This document shows positions 26,240 to 34,119 of a DNA stretch of 64,000 nucleotides, one piece after another. Location of the stretch: NCBI GenBank assembly GCA_965223825.1, contig OZ245018.1, positions 2,914,001-2,978,000 of the forward strand. Reading direction: 5' to 3'. Source of the DNA: CAJXQU01 sp965223825. Lineage in GTDB: Bacteria; Pseudomonadota; Gammaproteobacteria; CAJXQU01. Under the pieces are notes generated by a model. It ran no database searches. It worked only from the letters and a program-made list of their open reading frames with translations, and was not told the origin of the DNA. The position numbers and the translations under genes are program-made. Positions within the stretch are counted from its first letter, which is position 1. Each line of letters opens with the position of its first letter.

Positions 26240-26305
26240 GATCCGGTGGCCATGTGATGACGCATGGCTTAATCCCAGATCACACCGCCTAAGATCGGAT
26301 AAGGA
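26240..26305 (+). promoter_or_regulatory. Structured leader before cmoA
   Basis: The 60-odd nt before the cmoA ribosome binding site contain nested complementary words: ATCCG near 26241 with CGGAT near 26296, CGGTG with CACCG, and GCCATG (26249-26254) with CATGGC (26263-26268). They could fold into a branched RNA. I do not recognise a known riboswitch. It may be only a stable 5' leader. Confidence 0.3.
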
Positions 26306-26314
26306 AGAGATAAC

Positions 26315-27100
26315 GTGAGTCAGCATTCTGATGACAAAATTGCCCTGCTAAATCGCGAGCTACAGTTGACCGCGACCGAAGCTGATCGCTTGTTTGCGGA
26401 ACAAAAACAACCAGCAACAGATTTTCGTTTTGATAAGAAAACAGCCGCGGTTTTCGATGATATGGTGAATCGCTCGGTCCCCTTCTATGACGAAATGCAG
26501 CGCATGACCGGTCAGATCGCTAGCGACTTTGCGCAAGCGAATACGAGCTTAATTGATCTCGGGTGTGCGACGGGAACAACCTTAGCCTACCTAGATCCGT
26601 TGATTGATCCGTCAGTCCGCTTTGTTGGCATCGATAATTCAGATGACATGCTTCATCAAGCTCGTTGCAAACTTTGCGACACGCACTCGGGTCGCAAAGT
26701 TGATCTGATCACACGCGATATGCACCACGATCTTGAAATTGAAAATGCCTCTGTCGTAGTGATGATTTTAACGTTGCAATTCATCCGCCCACTGAACCGT
26801 GCGAAGGTGATCCAGCATATTTTTGATGGTATGAACGATCAAGCTGCATTGATCATCGTGGAAAAAATCTCGTTTGATGACAGCTTATTTAATCGGCTTT
26901 TTATTCGTTACTACTACGAAATGAAAAAACGGCAGGGTTATTCCGATGTGGAGATCGCACAAAAACGAGAAGCATTAGAAAATGTTTTAATCCCGTATCG
27001 GCCAGAAGAAAATCGGGAATTGCTCACGTCTGCTGGCTTTACGCATATTGAAGAATTTTTCCGCTGGTACAACTTCAGCGGTATCATTGCGGTGAAATAA
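26315..27100 (+). CDS. cmoA: Carboxy-S-adenosyl-L-methionine synthase CmoA
   Basis: A 261-residue protein that converts SAM and prephenate to carboxy-SAM for CmoB, which makes the wobble base cmo5U in tRNA. Signature regions are FRFDKKTAAVFDDMVNRSVP, the nucleotide motif LIDLGCATGTTLAY, and FVGIDNSDDML. The GTG start has an AAGGAAGAG ribosome binding site. The C-terminal FEEFFRWYNFSG-like end (EEFFRWYNFSGIIAVK) matches the family. cmoB is not adjacent, unlike in E. coli. Confidence 0.96.
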   Translation: MSQHSDDKIALLNRELQLTATEADRLFAEQKQPATDFRFDKKTAAVFDDMVNRSVPFYDEMQRMTGQIASDFAQANTSLIDLGCATGTTLAYLDPLIDPSVRFVGIDNSDDMLHQARCKLCDTHSGRKVDLITRDMHHDLEIENASVVVMILTLQFIRPLNRAKVIQHIFDGMNDQAALIIVEKISFDDSLFNRLFIRYYYEMKKRQGYSDVEIAQKREALENVLIPYRPEENRELLTSAGFTHIEEFFRWYNFSGIIAVK

Positions 27101-27103
27101 CAT

Positions 27104-27148
27104 ACAACATCCTGATCGTCACTCATTTACTGACGATCAAGGTGTTGT
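27104..27148. terminator. Hairpin between cmoA and the carbonic anhydrase gene
   Basis: An 18-bp imperfect stem (27104-27121 with 27131-27148, two mismatched positions that can form G-U pairs in one orientation) with a 9-nt loop lies between convergent genes. A short T-rich stretch follows on the plus strand. It probably ends both transcripts. Confidence 0.72.
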
Positions 27149-27173
27149 CATTTAACCACGATCGTCCCTTTGC

Positions 27174-27812
27174 TTAGACATCCAGCGGGTGAAATTCGTT
27201 AGTCAGAGGATCGAGCCGTTGCAACTCCCCACTGGCTATCCCGAAATACCAGCCGTGTAATTGCAGCCCGCCATTATCAACCCGTTTTTTTACCCAATCG
27301 AATGTCATAAGGTTGCGTAAACTCAGCCGTACCATTTCTAACTCAAGCGCCAATTGTGCATCCGGCTCCGTGTTATTTCCTGTATTCGTAATGACCAAGT
27401 CACGTGCTTCCGTGGCGATCGACATCCAACTGGTTAAAAAGTCATCCTTCACTTCAGGCGCAGTTGCGCTCGCGAGGAGGTGTTTAACACCACCGCACTG
27501 CGCATGCCCCATAACGATAATGTGCTCAACTTTTAAGTGCCGCACGGCGAATTCAATCGCTGCGCTGGTGCCATGATGGTTTCCATCAGGTGAATATGGC
27601 GGGACAAGGTTCGCCACATTTCGCACCACAAATAACTCCCCAGGGCTGGCTTCGGTAATAATGGATGGATCGCAGCGACTATCACAACAAGCGATAAATA
27701 AGGTTCGGGGCGATTGGCCTTCTGCTTCGAGCTTTTCATACAATGCACGCTGTTCTTGGTATTGAACCTTTTTAAATCGTGCGTAGCCATCAAGTAATGA
27801 GCTAATTCCCAT
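27174..27812 (-). CDS. Beta-class carbonic anhydrase
   Basis: A 212-residue cytoplasmic enzyme interconverting CO2 and bicarbonate. Zinc ligands are visible: Cys in ACCDSRCDP (about 41-49) with the Asp-Arg dyad, and His and Cys in GHAQCGGVKH. Family length is normal. A GGAGG ribosome binding site lies 10 nt before the ATG. It is divergent from fdxA and convergent with cmoA. It probably supplies bicarbonate for carboxylations; no carboxysome or carbon-fixation genes are in the window. Confidence 0.95.
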   Translation of the reverse strand: MGISSLLDGYARFKKVQYQEQRALYEKLEAEGQSPRTLFIACCDSRCDPSIITEASPGELFVVRNVANLVPPYSPDGNHHGTSAAIEFAVRHLKVEHIIVMGHAQCGGVKHLLASATAPEVKDDFLTSWMSIATEARDLVITNTGNNTEPDAQLALELEMVRLSLRNLMTFDWVKKRVDNGGLQLHGWYFGIASGELQRLDPLTNEFHPLDV

Positions 27813-28023
27813 TGAGAAAATACCTCCAGTATTGTTATTAATATATTATTTTAGAGTGAAACGTCTTTGAATCAGATACCGACGTTAGCATGTCCAACCA
27901 GTGTCGCAATCATTTTATTTTACACTGAGCACAATGCAATTATTAACGTGCACCTCGGTGCACCACAAAGTACCAGATTTAACCTATTTCATCGCGGTGA
28001 AACCTTAATCCAACAAAAATTTC

Positions 28024-28054
28024 TTGACACAAACCCGTTATGCAGCGTTATAAT
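28024..28054 (+). promoter_or_regulatory. Sigma-70 promoter for fdxA
   Basis: TTGACA at 28024-28029 and TATAAT at 28049-28054 are both perfect, with a long 19-bp spacer; GTTATA gives a 16-bp alternative. The -10 box lies 33 nt before the fdxA start. Confidence 0.7.
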
Positions 28055-28086
28055 GTTGGGCTGAATTCATTTGACAGGAAATATCC

Positions 28087-28410
28087 ATGACATTTGTAGT
28101 AACTGAAAATTGCATCAAGTGTAAATACACCGACTGCGTCGAAGTCTGTCCAGTAGACTGCTTTCATGAAGGCCCTAACATGTTGGTTATTGATCCTGAT
28201 GAATGTATTGATTGCACACTTTGCGAGCCTGAATGCCCTATCGAGGCTATCAAGTCAGAAGATGATCTGACCGATGCAGAAATGCCATTCTTAGAATTGA
28301 ACGCTGAACTTGCACAAACATGGCCCGTGATTAATGAAGCGAAAGATGCTTTGCCAGATGCCGACGATTGGAACGGTAAAGAAGGCAAACTTGATGATCT
28401 TGAACGCTAA
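28087..28410 (+). CDS. fdxA: Seven-iron ferredoxin FdxA
   Basis: A 107-residue ferredoxin carrying one [3Fe-4S] and one [4Fe-4S] cluster. The cysteine pattern is CIKCKYTDCVEVCPVDCF at the N-terminus and CIDCTLCEPECPIEAI at about 39-54, as in Azotobacter ferredoxin I and its gammaproteobacterial homologues. The C-terminal extension (DAEMPFLELNAELAQTWPVI) is the normal family feature. It is a soluble electron carrier. In some relatives it follows mutS directly; here 17 kb separates them. Confidence 0.96.
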   Translation: MTFVVTENCIKCKYTDCVEVCPVDCFHEGPNMLVIDPDECIDCTLCEPECPIEAIKSEDDLTDAEMPFLELNAELAQTWPVINEAKDALPDADDWNGKEGKLDDLER

Positions 28411-28427
28411 AAATCACTAAACATTTC

Positions 28428-28456
28428 ACCACTCACCCATCTTTGAGGTGAGTGGT
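28428..28456 (+). terminator. Hairpin after fdxA
   Basis: ACCACTCAC and GTGAGTGGT form a perfect 9-bp stem around an 11-nt loop, starting 18 nt after the fdxA stop. The following bases (TCCCCATC) are not a T tract, so termination may be inefficient. Confidence 0.55.
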
Positions 28457-28497
28457 TCCCCATCTGTGGCATCACGCACTCCATTCGCGCATTCGCG

Positions 28498-28566
28498 TGC
28501 ACCCAAATAGACATTTGCACCAAAATTCATCAAAATAGGCGATTACGCTCGCACGCTTGTGCGCGG
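28498..28566 (+). promoter_or_regulatory. Candidate NtrC/sigma-54 control region for glnK-amtB
   Basis: TGCACC occurs at 28498-28503 and again at 28516-28521, the second followed by AAAAT, matching the left half of the NtrC consensus. A sequence with GCACG-N4-TGCG near 28551-28565 resembles a sigma-54 -24/-12 element but is one base short. Nitrogen control of glnK-amtB is known in enterics; this site is a weak match. Confidence 0.38.
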
Positions 28567-28591
28567 CTTATTTTTCAGACTTGGAGGCAGT

Positions 28592-28930
28592 ATGAAACTT
28601 ATATCAAGCATCATCAAACCTTTTAAATTAGATGACGTCAGAGAAGCACTCTCGGCGATTGGCGTCGTAGGTATGACCGTAACTGAAGTCAAAGGCTTTG
28701 GTCGACAAAAAGGGCATACCGAACTCTATCGCGGTGCTGAGTATGTTGTTGATTTCTTACCAAAAATCAAGGTGGAAGTCGCTGTCGCTGACGAACAAGT
28801 AGATAGCATTATCGAAACGATCACTAATTCTGCTGCAACGGGCAAAATTGGTGATGGCAAAATCTTCGTGTCATCACTGGAGCAAGTAATTCGAATCCGC
28901 ACCGGCGAAGAAGGTGAAAGCGCGTTGTAA
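28592..28930 (+). CDS. glnK: Nitrogen regulatory PII protein GlnK/GlnB
   Basis: A 112-residue canonical PII protein, started at the ATG at 28592, which has a GGAGG ribosome binding site; the frame is open from a GTG at 28559. The T-loop contains ELYRGAEY with the uridylylated Tyr51, and the C-terminal signature TGKIGDGKIFV is complete. It senses 2-oxoglutarate and ATP/ADP and plugs the ammonium channel when nitrogen is ample. The adjacent amtB supports the GlnK name. A second, divergent PII-like protein lies at 7400. Confidence 0.96.
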   Translation: MKLISSIIKPFKLDDVREALSAIGVVGMTVTEVKGFGRQKGHTELYRGAEYVVDFLPKIKVEVAVADEQVDSIIETITNSAATGKIGDGKIFVSSLEQVIRIRTGEEGESAL

Positions 28931-28994
28931 CGAAAAGAAGCCCTTTCACTAATAAGAATAAAGAAGAAAAACTTAAGTTGGGGAACTTAAAAAA

Positions 28995-30275
28995 ATGCAC
29001 AAACTCATTTCTAGCTTATTGCTACTGCTTTACCCGATCTTTTCATTCGCTGAGGACGGCCTGAATCAAGCGAATACGGCTTGGGTCATCACCGCTACTG
29101 CACTCGTCTTGTTCATGACACTTCCCGGTCTGGCCTTATTTTATGGTGGCTTGGTTCGCAGTAAAAATGTCCTCTCTGTCCTCATGCAGTGTTTCGCGAT
29201 CGCATGTATTGCCTCTCTACTTTGGATTATTGTCGGCTACGGTATTGCCTTTGGCGAGTCAGAATCGTTCAACGCATACATAGGCGCAGGCAAAGTCATG
29301 CTGGATGGCGTCGGTTTCGAAACTCTCAGTGGCGATATCCCTGAGTCTGTTTTCCTCGCGTTCCAAATGACCTTTGCGATTATCACACCGGCACTGATCG
29401 TTGGTGCGTTTGCAGAGCGAATGAAGTTTTCCGCGGTCCTTCTGTTCAGCAGTGCTTGGCTATTGTTAGTTTACGCTCCCGTTTGTCATTGGGTTTGGGG
29501 TGGCGGTTGGTTAGCTGAAATGGGCTTGCTCGATTTCGCTGGCGGTACCGTTGTGCATGTTAACGCAGGTGTTGCAGCCTTGGTCGCAGCACTCGTATTA
29601 GGAAACCGTACTGGCTTTCCGAAAACGCCTATGCCTCCACATAATATGACCTTAGCCGTTGCTGGTGCAGGAATGCTGTGGGTCGGCTGGTTCGGTTTTA
29701 ACGCTGGCAGTGCATTAGCCGCTAATGGCAGCGCTGGCATGGCCTTACTTGTCACGCATATTTCTGCCTCTGCTGGTGCCTTAACGTGGATCGCGATCGA
29801 ATGGATCAAGTACGGTAAACCAAGTGCACTGGGTATCATTACTGGTATGGTCGCCGGTTTGGGTACGATCACACCTGCGTCTGGTTTCGTTGGGCCAACA
29901 GGTGCGTTGATCATCGGTGTTAGCGCGGGGGTTGTTTGTTTCTACGCGACCCAACTAATCAAACGCGGACTGCACATTGATGATTCGCTGGATGTTTTCC
30001 CAGTGCATGGTGTTGGTGGAATTTTAGGCACATTATTAGCCGGTATTTTTGTCGCTAAAGAGTGGGGCGGTGTCGGCTATGCTGAAGGCATGAACATGAC
30101 ATCACAACTTGGCGTACAAGCTATTGGTGTTCTTGCAACAGCATTATGGTCAGGTCTGATCAGTTGGATATTACTGATCATCATCGGCAAAGTTGTCGGC
30201 TTACGTGTGACGAATGAAGAAGAAACACAAGGGCTGGACATTTCTGATCACGAAGAACGAGGTTATATCCTCTAG
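28995..30275 (+). CDS. amtB: Ammonium transporter AmtB
   Basis: A 426-residue trimeric ammonium channel. A signal peptide (SLLLLLYPIFSFAED) precedes eleven membrane segments. Key stretches are LALFYGGLVRSKN, FQMTFAIITPALIVGAFAER, VVHVNAGVAAL with the first pore His, GWFGFNAGSAL and DVFPVHGVGGILGTL with the second pore His. The cytoplasmic C-terminus (RVTNEEETQGLDISDHEE) binds GlnK in homologues. It lies 64 nt after glnK and ends at a strong terminator. Confidence 0.96.
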   Translation: MHKLISSLLLLLYPIFSFAEDGLNQANTAWVITATALVLFMTLPGLALFYGGLVRSKNVLSVLMQCFAIACIASLLWIIVGYGIAFGESESFNAYIGAGKVMLDGVGFETLSGDIPESVFLAFQMTFAIITPALIVGAFAERMKFSAVLLFSSAWLLLVYAPVCHWVWGGGWLAEMGLLDFAGGTVVHVNAGVAALVAALVLGNRTGFPKTPMPPHNMTLAVAGAGMLWVGWFGFNAGSALAANGSAGMALLVTHISASAGALTWIAIEWIKYGKPSALGIITGMVAGLGTITPASGFVGPTGALIIGVSAGVVCFYATQLIKRGLHIDDSLDVFPVHGVGGILGTLLAGIFVAKEWGGVGYAEGMNMTSQLGVQAIGVLATALWSGLISWILLIIIGKVVGLRVTNEEETQGLDISDHEERGYIL

Positions 30276-30294
30276 TTTTTCTGCCCATCAGACC

Positions 30295-30327
30295 AAAAAA
30301 GCCGGGTTTATATCCGGCTTTTTTTTG
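30295..30327 (+). terminator. Rho-independent terminator after amtB
   Basis: An A6 run, GCCGG, a short loop, CCGGC and a T8 tract form a classic intrinsic terminator 20 nt past the amtB stop. Confidence 0.9.
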
Positions 30328-30428
30328 TCTTCCCAATCGCTCGAAACACCCCGTGTCATATAAAGTTATGCGCCTTTTCGCCGCTAAAAAGCAGATATTC
30401 TTATCGTTTTAAAACAGGACTTATCTGC

Positions 30429-31967
30429 ATGGCTGAAGCGGCCACCATTAATCATCATCAAGATCAAAGCAATTTAATGCTGGATCCTGTGCAGATCAGA
30501 TCCATCCTCAAGCAAGTTAAAGATCAGCCTATTCCCCGACAAATCGACACCGTGGATAGGCTTCGTCATAGCCACAAAAGTCCGCATGGCTCGACAGAAA
30601 AAGCGATCGAAATTCTTCAGTCAGATCCGGGATACACTCTCGGCTTGTTCTCGTTCACGAACAGAGAACTGAGTCGTTTACGGCGACAGACGGCGACAAC
30701 ATTAGAGCATTTAATCCTTGTGCTCGGCATGCCGAAAGTGATCAATTTGGGGGAAGAGTTACCGGTTTTTACCGAGCTCGATGAACAACGTCAGCAACTC
30801 TATAAACAAAACTTCAGCTTGTGTCATCATGCCGCTGTACAAGCGCGTGAACTCACTCAGTTGCGAGGCAGCCGTGCGATCGACAGTGCGTTTTTTTCTG
30901 CACAAATGCGTGAACTTTATCTCGCGAATTTACAACGTTATGTGCCTGAAACATTAGAAGGACGTGACGCGTTAAATTTTGGTGTGCCAGACAAACGCGA
31001 TGGTGTTCAACACCTTGGCCAACAACTCGCAAAAGCATGGTACTTACCGACTCTTACGCAAGAAAGTTATGCTCAAAGCCCGTCAATTCCGGCCTATATA
31101 ATTCAATTCGCTAGTCGTGTTTGTCATCTTGCGGAGATGGGCTGGTACCATCCGCTGATGCAGCAAACGTTTGATCAGGCAGCCGAAGTTTTGAAGATGG
31201 ATCAAGCAGCGTTGATCAAATGCGTTCACCGCTCGGCGATTATTGCGGTGCGCGAATCAGCTGTTTTACAGGTTCCGCACCCTGCAGCGCGATTGCTGGA
31301 AACGATCCAGCCCGGCGCAAAGCAAATACCCGCTACGATGCCGTTACCACCACTAAAAAGTGAGTCCACTCCAAAAGCAACGGAAGAAACTCAAATTACC
31401 TCGAAACCACCGACACGACAAAAACAAAGCAAAATAGCGGTTGAGTTAGAAAACTCCGCGCCGATCAAACACCTCAAAGAAATGGGCATGAAGCGTCGAC
31501 CCGCCGCTGAAATTTTACAGTTCAGCCTAAGTCAGATTATTCAACAATTCTCTGATCATGCTGTGGTTTTCTTCCTGCTTGATAAAAAAAACCACACGTT
31601 GCGATCACGCTTTGTCTCCGGCATGACCGATGCAAAACATCCGATCACCATTTCGTTAGAACAAAAAAGCCTATTTAAACTATTACTCACGAAACAACAA
31701 TCGGCATTTATACACGATAAAAATCGAGATAAGTACCGCCACGTCTTACCCGTTGATTGTCCGTTAAACATTCATAATCGAAATTTTTTAATGATGTCAT
31801 TGATCGTGCAGGATAAACCCTTTGGCCTATTTTATGTTGAAGCGAAAACGGGATCGGATATTCCAGTCCGCGACTACCAACACTTTGTCACGCTCTGCAG
31901 AGCAACCACCGATGCACTTGAAAAGGTAAAAAGAAATGCAAAAACGCCGACAACTAAATCCGCTTAA
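30429..31967 (+). CDS. HDOD-domain signalling protein with C-terminal GAF-like domain
   Basis: A 512-residue cytoplasmic protein. The first two-thirds has the HDOD fold (EKAIEILQSDPGYTLGLFSF, TATTLEHLILVLGMPKVINL, and the helical CHHAAVQARELTQL), a non-catalytic relative of HD phosphohydrolases found in signalling proteins. After a proline- and lysine-rich linker (about 300-340), residues 360-500 look like a GAF sensor (QFSDHAVVFFLLDKKNHTLR, then FGLFYVEAKTG). It heads a plus-strand cluster with a kinase, phosphatase and FHA protein, so it may be an input or target of that pathway. AGGA precedes the ATG. The GAF call is less certain than the HDOD call. Confidence 0.8.
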   Translation: MAEAATINHHQDQSNLMLDPVQIRSILKQVKDQPIPRQIDTVDRLRHSHKSPHGSTEKAIEILQSDPGYTLGLFSFTNRELSRLRRQTATTLEHLILVLGMPKVINLGEELPVFTELDEQRQQLYKQNFSLCHHAAVQARELTQLRGSRAIDSAFFSAQMRELYLANLQRYVPETLEGRDALNFGVPDKRDGVQHLGQQLAKAWYLPTLTQESYAQSPSIPAYIIQFASRVCHLAEMGWYHPLMQQTFDQAAEVLKMDQAALIKCVHRSAIIAVRESAVLQVPHPAARLLETIQPGAKQIPATMPLPPLKSESTPKATEETQITSKPPTRQKQSKIAVELENSAPIKHLKEMGMKRRPAAEILQFSLSQIIQQFSDHAVVFFLLDKKNHTLRSRFVSGMTDAKHPITISLEQKSLFKLLLTKQQSAFIHDKNRDKYRHVLPVDCPLNIHNRNFLMMSLIVQDKPFGLFYVEAKTGSDIPVRDYQHFVTLCRATTDALEKVKRNAKTPTTKSA

Positions 31968-32397
31968 ACTGTGCCTATCCATTTTTATTTTTTGCGTAGC
32001 AAGCCTCAGCAACGCTGGCGTGTACAAATGGGTTGATGAACACGGGCAGGTTCATTTTGGCGATAGACCAGCGACTGACACTAAAGCAGAAAAGGTCGAT
32101 GTCTCACCTGCAACATCCGGTTCTATCTCATCTGAACGCAAAGCGAAACGTGATCGCCTGCTAAAGGTTTTTGAGGAAGATCGAAATGATAAAAAACAGG
32201 AACAAAAATCATTCTCACAAAAAAAAGCCGAGCGTAAAGCACGTTGTGAGAAAGCCCGTGCAGATTTAAATGAATACCAAAATGCGGGTTATCTATATCA
32301 GATGGACGAACAGGGTGAGCAAGTTATACTTGATGATACTGCCCATGCAAAAGCCCTTGATGGCGCGCGTGAACAAGTCACCGCTTGGTGCGGATAA
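31936..32397 (+). CDS. DUF4124-domain exported protein
   Basis: A 153-residue protein whose N-terminus overlaps the end of the HDOD gene by 32 nt in another frame. A signal peptide (LCLSIFIFCVASLSNA) is followed by the DUF4124 signature GVYKWVDEHGQVHFGDRPA (about 28-46), then a basic, lysine- and glutamate-rich coiled-coil region (KKQEQKSFSQKKAERKARCE). It should be periplasmic. Function is unknown; DUF4124 proteins often accompany envelope genes. The overlap suggests coupled expression with the HDOD gene. Confidence 0.85.
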   Translation: MQKRRQLNPLKLCLSIFIFCVASLSNAGVYKWVDEHGQVHFGDRPATDTKAEKVDVSPATSGSISSERKAKRDRLLKVFEEDRNDKKQEQKSFSQKKAERKARCEKARADLNEYQNAGYLYQMDEQGEQVILDDTAHAKALDGAREQVTAWCG

Positions 32398-32414
32398 AAA
32401 ACAATAATTAATCA

Positions 32415-32448
32415 TAGCAAACCCTATAAAGCGTGACGGGCTTTGCTA
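32415..32448 (+). terminator. Weak hairpin between the DUF4124 and kinase genes
   Basis: TAGCAAA-CCC pairs with GGG-C-TTTGCTA (one bulge) around a 13-nt loop, 17 nt after the DUF4124 stop. No T tract follows, so it may attenuate rather than stop transcription into the kinase gene. Confidence 0.4.
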
Positions 32449-32508
32449 CCTTCAGCGACCGGTTCGGTGTAATATGCTTTGCTTTAATCGTGACGACAGC
32501 GCAGTACT

Positions 32509-34116
32509 GTGAAATTCTGGTTATCCAAATCTGACTGGATTGGTATTCTTCTTCTAGCTGCAATGTTGTATCTCTTTGCTGATGCCGCGTGGTTACAGCT
32601 ATTCGAACAACAACTTTATACACTCGGCACCTCATTCGCCCCCGTTTTGCAAACCAGTGGGAACTACGCCTTTCCAGCGTATTATTTCAATACTATTTCT
32701 GCTCCCTGGTTGGAGGCGGTCCAATGGTTCATCTTTGCTTTTGTCATCGTTCACTTACTTTTCGTTTCACGCTTTCTGGATAACCTCCAAGCGATCATCA
32801 TCTCGTGCTTTTTCTTTGGGATTTTATTAGCGGTCGCGAGCTTTATTCTAGGAGAAATGCAGGTCTGGCTGCGCTTGGCATTACCGATCAATTTACTGAT
32901 CTATGGTCAACTTCTGATCTTCATTTTACACCCACTCATCCATGCAGCTACTCGTTATACGCCTTCCCCCAATCGAGAACAGGAAAATCAATATCGTCTC
33001 GGCCAAGCTTTTTTTGATCAAGGCCATCTTGATTGGGCACACGAAAAATTCTCCGTCTGCAAACCCTCGCGCAAGCTCAAAAATGCATTGACGGATCTTG
33101 CAGAAGCTTATGAACACAAAGGTCTGTCACATAAAGCCTTAGCCGTTTATCAAGAAATCATTGATCGACACATGGATGATCAAAATTGTCAGCGCCGCTT
33201 GTTTAGCCTGCAAAGTGCACTACATACGCAGCCGGTGAAAATTCCACCACCAGAAGCAGAACAAGCACGTCAAGCCGCAACCCCAGAAATGATCATCGAA
33301 CATTACAAAATCGAAACCGAGCTAGGCAAGGGAGCAATGGGCCGCATTTATCGCGCGATCGATCTGGATACAAACAAGCAAGTGGCGATCAAGACGTTAC
33401 ATCTTGCCGATGAGTTTGACGAATCTGAATTGGAAAACGTAAAGCAGCGTTTTTTCCGTGAGGCACAAACTGCCGGTCAATTGAAGCACCCGAATATCGT
33501 CACCATTCATGAAGCCGGTGAAACGAACAATCTCGCTTGGATCGCCATGGAATTTTTATCGGGTCATGACCTCATGCGCTATACTGCGGCAGACAATTTA
33601 TTGCCGTCGGTGATGATCATGGGCATCGCACACAAAGCCGCACGCGCCTTGCATTACGCACACGAAAATAACGTCATCCACCGTGATATAAAACCGGCTA
33701 ATATCATGTTCGATTCAGAACGAAAGCAGATCAAAATCACCGATTTTGGTATCGCGCGGATCAGTGATGTGAATCGCACAAAAACCGGCATTGTATTGGG
33801 TACACCGTCTTACATGTCACCGGAACAATTAGCCGGATCAGATATTGACGGCCGCTCTGATCTGTTCGCACTTGGTGTGATGCTGTTTCACTTGTTAACG
33901 GGTGAATTACCCTTCAAAGGCGAATCACTCGCTATGCTCATGTATATGATCGCTAATGAACCGCATCGCGACCTCAGCGAATTACGCCCGGATATTGCTC
34001 AAACATATCCTGATCTGGTCGCTATTATCGACAAAGCATTGGAGAAAAATGCGTCTGATCGTTTTCAAACGGGCAACGAGATGGCCAAAGCCTTAAAAGC
34101 CTGCGCTAAAAAATAA
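32509..34116 (+). CDS. Membrane-anchored TPR Ser/Thr protein kinase
   Basis: A 535-residue protein with a GTG start. About four hydrophobic segments occupy residues 9-145, TPR-like helices residues 160-240 (RLGQAFFDQGHLDWAHEKF and LAEAYEHKGLSHKALAVYQE), and a Hanks-type kinase residues 266-530. Kinase motifs are complete: GKGAMGRIYRA, VAIKTL (catalytic Lys), HRDIKPANIMF (Asp393), DFGIARI and GTPSYMSPEQL. The activation loop contains Thr and Ser for autophosphorylation. The order membrane-TPR-kinase is unusual, since many bacterial kinases have the kinase first. The next two genes encode its likely phosphatase and a phosphothreonine reader. Confidence 0.93.
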   Translation: MKFWLSKSDWIGILLLAAMLYLFADAAWLQLFEQQLYTLGTSFAPVLQTSGNYAFPAYYFNTISAPWLEAVQWFIFAFVIVHLLFVSRFLDNLQAIIISCFFFGILLAVASFILGEMQVWLRLALPINLLIYGQLLIFILHPLIHAATRYTPSPNREQENQYRLGQAFFDQGHLDWAHEKFSVCKPSRKLKNALTDLAEAYEHKGLSHKALAVYQEIIDRHMDDQNCQRRLFSLQSALHTQPVKIPPPEAEQARQAATPEMIIEHYKIETELGKGAMGRIYRAIDLDTNKQVAIKTLHLADEFDESELENVKQRFFREAQTAGQLKHPNIVTIHEAGETNNLAWIAMEFLSGHDLMRYTAADNLLPSVMIMGIAHKAARALHYAHENNVIHRDIKPANIMFDSERKQIKITDFGIARISDVNRTKTGIVLGTPSYMSPEQLAGSDIDGRSDLFALGVMLFHLLTGELPFKGESLAMLMYMIANEPHRDLSELRPDIAQTYPDLVAIIDKALEKNASDRFQTGNEMAKALKACAKK

Positions 34117-34119
34117 TTT

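Noticed and set aside
29486..29914. A 142-codon open frame antisense to amtB
   Set aside because: It is the complement of a hydrophobic transporter gene, with proline and alanine runs typical of shadows.
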